Notes under the pieces: generated by a model
What the model saw: only the letters and a program-made list of their open reading frames with translations
Databases searched by the model: none
What the model was told of the DNA's origin: nothing
Program-made: the position numbers and the translations under genes
Part shown: positions 7,493 through 16,204 of the stretch, piece by piece
How the letters are laid out: every line of letters begins with the position of its first letter
Numbering within the stretch: position 1 is the stretch's first letter
Assembly (NCBI GenBank): GCA_965242605.1
Contig: CBDESS010000001.1
Span: 992,001 to 1,056,000 of the forward strand
Source of the DNA: JAAXHF01 sp965242605
Lineage (GTDB): Bacteria > Desulfobacterota > Binatia > Bin18
Direction of reading: 5' to 3'
DNA length: 64,000 nucleotides

Positions 7493-9937
7493 GTGCGACA
7501 CATCATTGTCATAGCGTATCTTGTGGTCCTGGCGTCTGGTCTGACAGCTCCCAGGTCAAGCGGCGCGGCGACGATTTCAGACTTGTCGTCGCGTGCCGTC
7601 CAGGCAAAAAATCGCGCCAACGAGCTGAAGAACACCGGCAAGGACGGACAGATCGATGCCATCGCGGTCATTGGGCCGCTGGCCATGGAGTTTGTGGCCG
7701 CCTCTGATCTGGCCACCGCGGTCAAGACCAAGCGATCGACCGTGCGGCAGATTTACACCGACCTGAGCGCGCCCCTGCACGCTATCTACAAGGCCAACAC
7801 CGACGCTATGGAGCGCTGGATGCGAGACATCATGGCCGTCGACGGCGACCTTGAAGCACTGTACGAAGAGGCCCGCTGGAGAGACGCTCAGGACGTGGCT
7901 GCCCGCTCGCTGTATTTTCTGAACTGGCTCAACTATATCGGCTCCTTTGTACATGAGGGCAAGCGGCAAACCCAAATGCTCAAAGACGCGATTAACGGCT
8001 TCTCCGAGTTTGCCTCCGGTCCGGCGTCCAGTGTCAAACGCGAAACCCTGTTCGGACGTGCCCTGAGCGAGCGAGAGCTCGGCGAGTATGACTGGGCGAT
8101 CAGAGACTTTGAGGCGCTGTTGCAAGATCGGACGACCAGCCCCAGCATGCGCACCAAGGTCCGCAACGCGCTGAAAGAGACCCGCCGGCTGGCCAGGAGC
8201 GGTCGTCGGCCCCGCCAAGGACCCACGGCCGAGGACCTGCTTGACCAACAGTTGGCCGAAGCCACCGGCCTGTTTGAGCGCAGCCGACAAGAACGGGGCA
8301 CGCAGCGCAAAAAGACCCGTGAACGGGCAATCGGCTTGGTGTTGGGGGTCAAAGAATCACAAAACGCCGACGACTCGTGGAAGAGCAGGGCCGATGGGCT
8401 GCTGGCCAAAGAACTCAACGAAGACGAAAAGCTGGGCCTCAACCCCTACCTGCCGTGGAACAACGCGGCGACCTTTATTCGCCAAGGCCGGCACGCCAAG
8501 GCCATTCCGCTGCTACGGACGGTTCTGGAGTCAGACGACCCGCGCGCCCAGCGCTATAAGCAGGACGCCCAGTATTATCTCGGCGACGCCCTGCTGAGGA
8601 CCGGCAGGCTCCGCCAAGCGATCACCGCCCTGGACAGCTACCTGGGCGGCAAGCCGTCCAAAAATGTGGTCAACGCCGCCTACCTGCGTTTCAAGGCCGC
8701 CGAGTCCTTGTTTGCCCGGTCACAGAATCAGGCCAACGGTCGCCTGTATATGGACGCGGCCAGAGACCTGATCAGACGCGATACCAAAAACCGCTCAAAA
8801 GCTCTGCACGAGGCACACTTCCGACTCGGCGAGTATCATCACGGGCAGGAAAACTATATCGAGGCCGTCAAGGCATATCAGCAGGTGCGCGGCAATACCG
8901 AATTTCGCTTCCGGGCCGATTTCGCCACCCTCCAGAGCTACTTTTCGATCTACGAACACAAGACTAATCGCCCTGACCAGTCACCAGACGATCCAGCCAT
9001 GCGACAGGAAGAGCCGGCCAGGGACCCGGATATCGCCCTCGACGACCTCAAGCAGCGGATCGCCGACGCTCTCGTCGCCTTTGAGCAGAGCAGCACCGCC
9101 TTTGAGCAGCAGAACCCCACCGGCAAAAAACGCGAAAATCTCAGGAACTACCGTGGCCGGGTCAAGTTCATGCATGCGGTGCTGCTCAGCGAAGATACGG
9201 ACGCCAACGCCGCCCAGATCGCCGACCTGCTGCACGACTTCGAGCAGCGGTATCCGGTCCACAAAGACGCCTTTGAAACCGTCGCCCGCGTCCGGCTGAT
9301 TACCCTGGAGAAAGCCGGCCGGTTCAAGGAACTGGAAAAAAACGTAGAGGCCATCTTTGCCAACTATGACGGCGACAAGCGTCTGGAGTTACTCACAGCC
9401 CTTGACCAGGTCTTAGTCCGGGATATTCGGACCCTGACAAAACAATCGAGCGGAAGACAAGACGATTCCGCTTTAGAAAACCTCCAGGCCGCCAAGCGCA
9501 CCCTGGCCCGCCTGTACCGCGATAAAATCGCCCGTCAGGACTTTGCCGCCGACGAATCACAGGACAAGTTCAAATACGAACTGGCCCAACTCTACCTCGA
9601 CGTCAAAGACTACGACCGGGCCGCCACCCTGTATACTGAACTCCAGGACGGGGCCTATTCGCTGGTCTCGCTGGCCGGCTTGGCCCGCATCGCCGAGGTC
9701 AACGGCGACAAACAGCAGGCGCTGGCCTACTGGGAAGAAATGCTCCAGGATTCACAGGCCGGAGACCCGATCTGGTTTCGCGGCTCGTATGAAGTCGCCG
9801 TCCTCAACGCCTCCCTCGGCAACGCCCAGGCCGGCTGTCGGACCGCCCGCGGCACCCGGGCTATGCTGAACCGGCTCGGAGACCCACAGCTCAAAAAACA
9901 GATCCAGGATTTTGTTGCCAAGAACTGCGAAGTCTGA
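7493..9937 (+). CDS. Exported tetratricopeptide-repeat protein
   Basis: 814 residues from GTG 7493 with GAGAGGGAG upstream. A signal peptide (IIVIAYLVVLASGL, cleavage near residue 26) indicates export. Repeated helical pairs rich in A-x-Y and G-x-A patterns occur from about residue 150 to the end (LGEYDWAIRDFEALL, YYLGDALLRTGRLRQAITAL, LYLDVKDYDRAATLYTEL), consistent with TPR or Sel1-like solenoids. Two degenerate palindromic elements lie in-frame (KTNRPDQSPDDP near residue 495; SSGRQDDSA near residue 655). The product is probably a periplasmic scaffold of the surrounding ExbB/ExbD machine. I recognise no closer family. Confidence 0.83.
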   Translation: MRHIIVIAYLVVLASGLTAPRSSGAATISDLSSRAVQAKNRANELKNTGKDGQIDAIAVIGPLAMEFVAASDLATAVKTKRSTVRQIYTDLSAPLHAIYKANTDAMERWMRDIMAVDGDLEALYEEARWRDAQDVAARSLYFLNWLNYIGSFVHEGKRQTQMLKDAINGFSEFASGPASSVKRETLFGRALSERELGEYDWAIRDFEALLQDRTTSPSMRTKVRNALKETRRLARSGRRPRQGPTAEDLLDQQLAEATGLFERSRQERGTQRKKTRERAIGLVLGVKESQNADDSWKSRADGLLAKELNEDEKLGLNPYLPWNNAATFIRQGRHAKAIPLLRTVLESDDPRAQRYKQDAQYYLGDALLRTGRLRQAITALDSYLGGKPSKNVVNAAYLRFKAAESLFARSQNQANGRLYMDAARDLIRRDTKNRSKALHEAHFRLGEYHHGQENYIEAVKAYQQVRGNTEFRFRADFATLQSYFSIYEHKTNRPDQSPDDPAMRQEEPARDPDIALDDLKQRIADALVAFEQSSTAFEQQNPTGKKRENLRNYRGRVKFMHAVLLSEDTDANAAQIADLLHDFEQRYPVHKDAFETVARVRLITLEKAGRFKELEKNVEAIFANYDGDKRLELLTALDQVLVRDIRTLTKQSSGRQDDSALENLQAAKRTLARLYRDKIARQDFAADESQDKFKYELAQLYLDVKDYDRAATLYTELQDGAYSLVSLAGLARIAEVNGDKQQALAYWEEMLQDSQAGDPIWFRGSYEVAVLNASLGNAQAGCRTARGTRAMLNRLGDPQLKKQIQDFVAKNCEV
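8958..8996 (+). repeat. Degenerate palindromic element in the TPR gene
   Basis: ACAAGACTAATCGCCCTGAC...CCAGACGATCCAG keeps the left arm and part of the right. It encodes KTNRPDQSPDD, the family's usual peptide. Confidence 0.55.
9451..9474 (+). repeat. Partial palindromic element in the TPR gene
   Basis: CGGAAGACAAGACGATTCCG plus CTTT is the loop and right half of the element. It encodes GRQDDSA. Confidence 0.5.
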
Positions 9938-10637
9938 CAAAGACGATTCGTCTATACAGCAAGGGCGAAAGGACATCACGATTTTACCAACCGACCAGGG
10001 AATCTGGTTTTTTCTGGCCAAAGGCGGTGTGGTCCTGCTCATCATCGCCGCGTTGTCAGTCGTGGCCTTTGCCATTGTGCTGGCGAAATTCTGGTCCCTG
10101 TGGCGGTTTCGGAATCACCTCAGCGTCCTCAACCAGCGTATTGAACCACAGTTGGCCGAGGGCAACATGTCAATCGCTCTCGGCGTCTGCCGTGAATACA
10201 CCAGCCCGCTCAGCCGGCTGTTTGAAGCCGCCATTGTGTACCGTGAGAACGGCCGCGGCGAGCTGACCCGGCGTCTCGAACGCCTGGGTGGCGATGTCGT
10301 CGCCGGTCTGGAGTCCTATCTGGGCGTCCTGGCGGCGGTGGTCGGAGTCGCGCCGATGCTGGGCTTTCTGGGCACAATCATCGGTCTGATCCGCGCCTTT
10401 ATGAGCTGGGAAGTCATGGGCGATCAGATTACCATTAACATCCTGGCCGGCGGTATCTACGAAGCCATGATCACCACCGCCGCCGGCCTGAGCGTGACGA
10501 TTCCCTACTATCTCGTCTATCATCACCTCACCAGTCGGGTCAGACACCTGACCCGACTGACCGAAGAGCGCACCGAGACCCTGCTTGATATCCTCACCCA
10601 AACCCAGTCCCAGGAGCCGCGGGGCAATGCAGTTTAG
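9912..10637 (+). CDS. MotA/TolQ/ExbB proton channel protein (second copy)
   Basis: The frame gives up to 241 residues. The core (GIWFFLAKGGVVLLIIAALSV, then LGVLAAVVGVAPMLGFLGTI and IYEAMITTAAGLSVTIPYYL) is a three-helix ExbB/TolQ protein. The start is uncertain: there is no ATG or GTG ahead of the first helix. TTG 9912 overlaps the TPR gene by 26 bp, and an AAAGGA lies at about 9969 before non-standard codons. A palindromic arm pair (DKDDSSI) lies in this N-terminal stretch and may have displaced the original start. It overlaps the following exbD by 11 bp. Confidence 0.88.
   Translation: MLPRTAKSDKDDSSIQQGRKDITILPTDQGIWFFLAKGGVVLLIIAALSVVAFAIVLAKFWSLWRFRNHLSVLNQRIEPQLAEGNMSIALGVCREYTSPLSRLFEAAIVYRENGRGELTRRLERLGGDVVAGLESYLGVLAAVVGVAPMLGFLGTIIGLIRAFMSWEVMGDQITINILAGGIYEAMITTAAGLSVTIPYYLVYHHLTSRVRHLTRLTEERTETLLDILTQTQSQEPRGNAV
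9939..9953 (+). repeat. Minimal palindromic arm pair at the start of the second exbB
   Basis: AAAGACGATTCGTCT is a perfect arm-tip palindrome without a loop. It spans the 5' end of the gene, where no normal start codon remains. Confidence 0.5.
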
Positions 10638-11043
10638 CAAGTACGCCCGGCCCAACCTGAGCCTCGACTCGGTGGCACTGACCGACATCATCATGAACAT
10701 GTTCATCTTCTTCTTCATCACCTTCAGCTTTCTGGCCACATTCAATCAGAGCAGAGAAGGCCGGGTTGACGTCAGCCTTCCCAAGGCGTCCTCAGCCGCC
10801 CCCCACCAGCAACAGAAACGCCTCACCGTGAGCTTGGCCAAAGGCGGCGGCCTGTTTCTGAACGACCAGGAGACCAGCCTTGAGCAGCTCCAGAACGTAT
10901 TCCAGACCGAGCGGGAAAAGGGCAGCGAGATTACCCTGGTGGTCCGCGCCGACCAGGAAGTCCAGCACGGCCGGGTGGTGAGCGTGATGGACCTGGCCCG
11001 GACCGCAGGTCTGCACCGCTTGGCCATCGCCACCGTCAAATGA
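10627..11043 (+). CDS. ExbD/TolR family protein (second copy)
   Basis: 138 residues from ATG 10627, which overlaps the exbB stop. The membrane helix is ALTDIIMNMFIFFFITFSFL with the conserved Asp20. The periplasmic domain ends LARTAGLHRLAIATVK. Sequence differs clearly from the first copy, so this is not a recent duplication. The stop overlaps the next start (ATGA). Confidence 0.9.
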   Translation: MQFSKYARPNLSLDSVALTDIIMNMFIFFFITFSFLATFNQSREGRVDVSLPKASSAAPHQQQKRLTVSLAKGGGLFLNDQETSLEQLQNVFQTEREKGSEITLVVRADQEVQHGRVVSVMDLARTAGLHRLAIATVK

Positions 11044-11960
11044 CGCCCCGCTCACACAGGTGGGCATTCTTGCCCACCTGGAGGCGGTACGCAACACATC
11101 CTGCCCCCCAGTCATCCTGGCAAGAGCACAACGTAGCCGCCCTCTCTCAACGGCTGGCCGCTGCCCGCGCCATGCGGCCCGGCATCGTGCATGAGCAGGT
11201 CTCGGCCTACAACCACATTGTCGTCCGCCGCACACGCCGGCAACTCCTTCTGTGCTATCGCTCTCCAGACAGTCAGCTCGAAGAAGTCCAGTCACGGCTT
11301 GACCCCACCGATCCCCTCGCCCTGCCCTCGGCCTATACCCAAGCCATGCTCCTGGCCCTGCTCTGGCAGCCCCGTCCCCGGCGTATTCTGCTCATCGGCC
11401 TCGGCGGCGGACGCCTGCAAATGACCCTCCACCACTACCTGGAGCGAACGACACTGCACACCGTCGAGCTTGACCCGCTGGTTGTTGAGATAGCGGAACG
11501 CTTCTTTGGTCTTGTCCAGGACAGCCGCCAGCGGATTATCGTCCAGGACGGCCGGGACTATCTGCGGCGGACTGCCGGCCGGCTGACCTATGACCTGATC
11601 CTGCTTGACGCCTACCGTGCCCAAGGCGTTCCACCCCACCTGAACACACGGGAATTTTACGCCGAATGCCGAACCTGCCTGGCTCCGGGCGGCGTGGTTG
11701 CCACCAACCTGCACTCAGGCGTCCCCGGTTATCCGGCGGCGCGCAACACCTTTGCCGCGGCCTGGCCGCACACGGTCGTGTTTCGCGTGTTTGACGGCAA
11801 CGTCGTGAGCGTCGGCGGCGAGCTGAGCGCGCTTGACGAGCCCGCCTTCTCCAGCCGCCTCGCCGAGGTTGAACGCTGCTTTCTCGGTCGGATTCCTCTC
11901 GCCAGGCTAGCCTACAGCCGTAACCTCCAGACAAACGACGGGAAGACCGGGCGGGTCTGA
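11040..11960 (+). CDS. Spermidine-synthase-like SAM methyltransferase-fold protein
   Basis: 306 residues. The core carries a Rossmann SAM-binding motif (RRILLIGLGGGRLQMTL), the acidic loop HTVELDPLVVEIAERFF, and DGRDYL...YDLILLDAYRAQGVPPHL. These match the spermidine synthase-like (SpeE-fold) family. The catalytic DxxDP polyamine motifs are not obvious, so it may be a fused-type SpeE-like protein of unknown substrate. It is coupled to exbD by ATGA and ends the cluster. The last residues (QTNDGKTGRV) may come from a degraded palindromic element at about 11929-11960. Confidence 0.78.
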   Translation: MTPRSHRWAFLPTWRRYATHPAPQSSWQEHNVAALSQRLAAARAMRPGIVHEQVSAYNHIVVRRTRRQLLLCYRSPDSQLEEVQSRLDPTDPLALPSAYTQAMLLALLWQPRPRRILLIGLGGGRLQMTLHHYLERTTLHTVELDPLVVEIAERFFGLVQDSRQRIIVQDGRDYLRRTAGRLTYDLILLDAYRAQGVPPHLNTREFYAECRTCLAPGGVVATNLHSGVPGYPAARNTFAAAWPHTVVFRVFDGNVVSVGGELSALDEPAFSSRLAEVERCFLGRIPLARLAYSRNLQTNDGKTGRV

Positions 11961-12049
11961 TACGACGCCGACCAAGGGAACACGGCTTCCTCCATTGACT
12001 TTCGCTAAGTGTTCTGATGTGCAAGGGGCTTCCTGCGAAGGAGGACGGC

Positions 12050-12964
12050 GTGGAAAACGGCAAAATCTGGATGGACGGCGAGTTTGTCGCCTGGCACGAG
12101 GCCAAGGTGCATGTGCTCACCCACACCCTCCACTACGGCGTTGGCGTGTTTGAGGGCATCCGGTGCTACGCCGGTGAGGACGGCCGCTCAGCAGTCTTCC
12201 GTCTTGCCGAGCATATTGAGCGACTCTTTGACTCGGCCCATATTCTGGCTCTCACCATTCCGTTTACGCCCGAGCAGATCATCCAAGCCTGTGTCGAAAC
12301 CGTTCGGGTCAATGGACTCAAAGAATGCTATATCCGCCCGCTGGTGTTTGTCGGCGAGGGCGACCGCGGGCTGCACGCCCGAACCAACCCCATTCGGGTG
12401 GCGATTGCCGCCTGGGCGTGGGGTGCCTACCTGGGCGAAGAAGGGCTGAAAAACGGGATTCGGGTCAAAACCTCGTCCTTTCAGCGCTTTCACGTCAATA
12501 CCCTGATGACCAAGGCCAAAGCGGTCGGGACCTATCTGAACGCCATCCTGGCCGGCCAGGAAGTCTGGGCCCTCGGCTATGACGAAGCCCTGCTGCTGGA
12601 TACCAGCGGTCATGTGGCCGAAGGTCCGGGCGAGAATATCTTTGTGGCGCGCAAGGGAAAAATCAGCACCCCACCCCTCTCGACCTCGCTGCTGCCCGGC
12701 ATTACCCGTGATACCGTGGTCACCCTGCTGCGTGACGGCGGCTATAATCTGTCTGAAGAACCGCTCACCCGGGACGACATCTATCTGGCCGACGAAGCCT
12801 TCTTCACCGGCACGGCCGCCGAGGTGACACCCATCCGTGAGCTCGATGACCGGCCTGTCCGCGGCGAGACCCCCGGAGCAGTGACCCGTTTTCTCCAACA
12901 GCGTTTCTTTGCCCTGACCAGGGGAACGGACAGCAGCTACACACACTGGCTGACCCATGTGTAG
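12050..12964 (+). CDS. ilvE: Branched-chain amino acid aminotransferase (class IV)
   Basis: 304 residues from GTG 12050, chosen because AAGGAGGA lies 5 bp upstream; an ATG at 12017 has no RBS. PLP fold-type IV features are present: HYGVGVFEGIRCY, the catalytic lysine region NTLMTKAKAVGTYLNAILA, the EALLLDTSGHVAEGPGENIF signature and LLPGITRDTVVTLL. The family transfers amino groups of Leu, Ile and Val to 2-oxoglutarate. D-amino-acid or aminodeoxychorismate relatives differ in the LDTSGHVAEG region, so the IlvE call is favoured. Confidence 0.87.
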   Translation: MENGKIWMDGEFVAWHEAKVHVLTHTLHYGVGVFEGIRCYAGEDGRSAVFRLAEHIERLFDSAHILALTIPFTPEQIIQACVETVRVNGLKECYIRPLVFVGEGDRGLHARTNPIRVAIAAWAWGAYLGEEGLKNGIRVKTSSFQRFHVNTLMTKAKAVGTYLNAILAGQEVWALGYDEALLLDTSGHVAEGPGENIFVARKGKISTPPLSTSLLPGITRDTVVTLLRDGGYNLSEEPLTRDDIYLADEAFFTGTAAEVTPIRELDDRPVRGETPGAVTRFLQQRFFALTRGTDSSYTHWLTHV

Positions 12965-12984
12965 GCGGGTCGGATTCCTCTTCA

Positions 12985-15900
12985 GTGTGCTCCCTGATGT
13001 CTTCCCTCCGTCACCTGTGGTTTGATAGCCGCCATCTGGCTGGATTGGCCGAACTCGAAACGCTGCCCCCCGAGGCGCGCGAGACGATTCTGACCACCGG
13101 GGACCGGCTGGCCGAGGTGTCACTGACCCTGGCCCAAGCCTTTTGTCGGCAAGCGCCGACCGCTTGGCGGGTGTTTGGCACGGAGCACCTTGGACGCTGG
13201 GCGGCAATTGGCGAGGACTTGGCCGGGCACGCGCCGGCCTCACGCGACGGCGCGCTCGCCTATTTTGCGATTCCACCCGCCTCGGTCCGGCGGCGCGGTC
13301 TCGAACAGGCCGCAGAATGGGTCGCTATTGGGCGCGGCGTCCTCCGGGTCTCGCGTCGCCTTGGGGCACAGTTCTTTCAAGCCTCGGCCCCGCTTTTTGA
13401 CCGGCTGCCCGTCCCCTTTGGGCCGCGCCTGCGCGCCTGGGCCGAGCAGGGTCGCCTGCTGTTGGGCTGCAAAGGCTGGAAGGGGGAGTTTCTGGCCGTG
13501 TCCTACTTCTCGTCGGCCGCGGCCGCCCTGCCGGTTCTGGACCCCGAAGAAATCGCGGCCTGGGCACAACTCGGCGTCCTGGTCCAAGGGTCCGGGGTCC
13601 AAGAGTCCGGGCCAAAGCCGCAGCGTCGTCACCCTTCGCCAACAGGCGATGCGTCTTCGTGGATGTTCTACACCCGTTTGCCCGACGGCTTTCTGGCCTT
13701 GATCCAACCCCAACGCCTGGCGTTTCTGCTCACCGTCCAACAGGCCGCCACCCGGTCTGCCGCAGGAGCCGCAGAAATTTTCTTTGGCCTGCCGCCGGCC
13801 CTGGCGAGCCTTAGTCCGGCCCTGCGATCTTTCTATCTGTCCGCCCTGGCCCCGGTGATTCGTTCAGACCCGCCGGCAGTCCCCGGCCTGCTGCCTTTGC
13901 TGGAGCCGGTGGCCAAGGCCATAGACCTGGCCGGGCAGCCAGCCCTGCAACATCGCCTGCTCGGCTTGGCCAACGCCTTCCCGGCCGCCATCCCGCCGCT
14001 GATTCGGACCTTACCCCGAGCGTATGAAGAAACCAGCGACGCGGGTCTCCAGGGCTGGCTGGCAAAAGGCACGCGCATCGCCGCCGACAACCCCGAGGCC
14101 GGGGTGGCCTATTTTGCCCTGGAGTCACGCACCAGCCTTCAGGTCCTGCGCCGGGCCTCCCCGGGTATTGATCTCGAAGAGGTCCAGGAGTTGCTGCGTA
14201 AATACGTCCAGATGCTGACCGGTGCCCCGGTCGGCATTCGCCGCCAAGAGGTTTTCTCCTATCCGCCCGCGCTTGAACAAACGCCCGGCAACGAGTTGCC
14301 CCTGCCGGGCCGGGTTGAGGTCTTTGAGACCTACGACGAGAACTTTCGGCTGTTTCGGGCCATAGCCGCTCAGCAGGCCGGCCGCCGCGAGTTCGGCACC
14401 TACGAGTTCTCGCTCAGACGGCTGTGCCCAGACCTGCCGCCGGCGGTCCGCCGCGCCATGCGTGAAGACGCCCCCCTGGTCGGCGGCCTGGCCGAGTACT
14501 TTCGCTGCTTTGTCCATCCCGACATTGTCGAAGCGCTGTTTCTGCTGACCGAGACCCAACGGATTCAAGCCCACCTGGCCACGGCCTATCGGGGTCTGAG
14601 CGCAGACGTGGCGTGGCTGAACGACAGGTCCCTGCCCTCGCTGCTGCCCGAAGCCCCGGTCTCCCTGCGATCACTGTGGTCAGACCCGCCGGCCGCCGCC
14701 CACCGGCCGCAGTCGGTATATGACTCGGCCCTGACAGCGGCCACACTCTACCTGCGGCTCCTGTCCTCACTGGCCACCGCCCGTCCCAAGCCGGACGACG
14801 CTTCGGACCTTGGCCCCCTCGTCTTTGACACACTGAGCGGTGATGGGCTGATTGACCTGGACATGGACGAGGACGAGAGGCCACCGCCGGTCCAAGAGCC
14901 GGTCGAGATACCCGAGTTGCAGCTAACAGACGAAATAGACGAGAACGAGGGCGGCAGCTCCCTGTCAGCCGAAGAACTCAAAGCCCTGCTCGAAGCCGGC
15001 GTTGACCTCCAGATTCTTCAGGGCAAGCAGGACAGGCTCACCCCCCAGGGGCTGTACGTCAGCGATTTGAACGGAAAACTTCCGAACCAGAACGACACGG
15101 AGCAGACCGCCACGGGGAATGACCCGGCCATTGCCGGCGGCCGGCGTCGCCTTCGGCGCGAAGAGAACCTGAGCTTTTACTACGACGAGTGGGACTATCA
15201 GATCGCAGACTACCGGACCCGCTGGTGTCGTTTGCGAGAGATCGTTCTGGCCGGCGACGCCGGCGAGTTCTTTGCTCAGACGCTCAGCGACTATACGGCC
15301 CTCACCCCGGCGATCAAGCACGAGTTCCAACGCATCCGCCCGGAGCAGTACCGGCTGGTGCGCGGCCTTGAAGACGGCCACGAGTTTGACCTCAACGCCG
15401 CCGTCACCGCGGCCGTTGACCGGCGCGCCGGCTGCCCCCCTTCAAGCAAGCTGTACACCGAGAGACGACAGACCGAACGCGACGTAGCCGCCCTCTTTCT
15501 GATCGATATGAGCGCCTCAACCGACGAGCCGCTCGTCCCGGTCGTGCGCGACTACAGCGACGAAGAATCCGATGCCTGGCCGACGAGGCAAGGCCCGCCC
15601 ACGGCCCAGCCCAAACCGCGCCGCATTATTGATGTCACCAAAGAGACCCTGGTACTGATGGCCGAGGCGCTTGAAGAGATCGGCGATGCCTACGCCATCT
15701 ATGGGTTCTCAGGCCAGGGCAAGGACAACATCGAGTTCTACCACGTCAAGGCGTTTGTCGAGGCCCTGTCGCCGACCGTCAAAGGCCGCATCGGGGCCAT
15801 TGAACCCCAGCGCTCAACCCGGATGGGGCCGGCGGTGCGCCACGCTCTGCAAAAGCTCAAAGCCACGACGTGTCGGGTCAAACTGCTGATTCTCCTGAGT

Positions 15901-16161
15901 GACGGCTTTCCCCAAGACATGGACTACGGCCCGGACCGCCGCACCACGACCTATGGCATTCGGGACACGATGGTAGCCCTGCGCGAAGCCGAACAGGCCG
16001 GCGTGCTGACCTTCTGCCTGACGGTTGACAAGGCCGGCCACGATTACCTGCGCGAGATGTGTGAACCGTCGCGCTACCTGGTACTCGAGGATGTGGCCTC
16101 GCTGCCGACCGAGCTGCCCAAAGTCTACCAGCGCGTAGGCTTGAGAAAGCAGCCGGGGTAG
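12985..16161 (+). CDS. NorD/CbbO-like large vWA-domain protein
   Basis: 1058 residues from GTG 12985 (ATG 12997 is an alternative). The first 700 residues are helical repeats rich in YFAIPP/AYFALESR motifs. An acidic stretch follows at about 630-660 and a C-terminal vWA domain at about 830-1050 with a canonical site, LFLIDMSASTDEP. The domain order (helical N-half, acidic linker, C-terminal vWA) and RRLRREENLSFYYDEWDYQI match NorD/CbbO-type activators. These work with a MoxR-type AAA ATPase to activate metalloenzymes. No partner ATPase or target enzyme is seen here. Residues about 210-224 (RRHPSPTGDASS) come from a palindromic element. Confidence 0.8.
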   Translation: MCSLMSSLRHLWFDSRHLAGLAELETLPPEARETILTTGDRLAEVSLTLAQAFCRQAPTAWRVFGTEHLGRWAAIGEDLAGHAPASRDGALAYFAIPPASVRRRGLEQAAEWVAIGRGVLRVSRRLGAQFFQASAPLFDRLPVPFGPRLRAWAEQGRLLLGCKGWKGEFLAVSYFSSAAAALPVLDPEEIAAWAQLGVLVQGSGVQESGPKPQRRHPSPTGDASSWMFYTRLPDGFLALIQPQRLAFLLTVQQAATRSAAGAAEIFFGLPPALASLSPALRSFYLSALAPVIRSDPPAVPGLLPLLEPVAKAIDLAGQPALQHRLLGLANAFPAAIPPLIRTLPRAYEETSDAGLQGWLAKGTRIAADNPEAGVAYFALESRTSLQVLRRASPGIDLEEVQELLRKYVQMLTGAPVGIRRQEVFSYPPALEQTPGNELPLPGRVEVFETYDENFRLFRAIAAQQAGRREFGTYEFSLRRLCPDLPPAVRRAMREDAPLVGGLAEYFRCFVHPDIVEALFLLTETQRIQAHLATAYRGLSADVAWLNDRSLPSLLPEAPVSLRSLWSDPPAAAHRPQSVYDSALTAATLYLRLLSSLATARPKPDDASDLGPLVFDTLSGDGLIDLDMDEDERPPPVQEPVEIPELQLTDEIDENEGGSSLSAEELKALLEAGVDLQILQGKQDRLTPQGLYVSDLNGKLPNQNDTEQTATGNDPAIAGGRRRLRREENLSFYYDEWDYQIADYRTRWCRLREIVLAGDAGEFFAQTLSDYTALTPAIKHEFQRIRPEQYRLVRGLEDGHEFDLNAAVTAAVDRRAGCPPSSKLYTERRQTERDVAALFLIDMSASTDEPLVPVVRDYSDEESDAWPTRQGPPTAQPKPRRIIDVTKETLVLMAEALEEIGDAYAIYGFSGQGKDNIEFYHVKAFVEALSPTVKGRIGAIEPQRSTRMGPAVRHALQKLKATTCRVKLLILLSDGFPQDMDYGPDRRTTTYGIRDTMVALREAEQAGVLTFCLTVDKAGHDYLREMCEPSRYLVLEDVASLPTELPKVYQRVGLRKQPG
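13614..13657 (+). repeat. Palindromic element in-frame in the NorD-like gene
   Basis: AAAGCCGCAGCGTC is the left arm and GGCGATGCGTCTTC the right, around CCCTTCGCCAAC. It encodes RRHPSPTGDASS. Confidence 0.65.
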
Positions 16162-16204
16162 TACCGGGGTAGTACAAAGGACACTGAGCGAAGAGGAGAG
16201 ATGT

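Noticed and set aside
4390..11960. The ExbB/ExbD cluster as a Zorya defence system
   Set aside because: Zorya has a MotA-like ZorA and an OmpA-domain ZorB with ZorC/D or E. The ExbD-type partners here have no OmpA domain and no helicase or nuclease is present.
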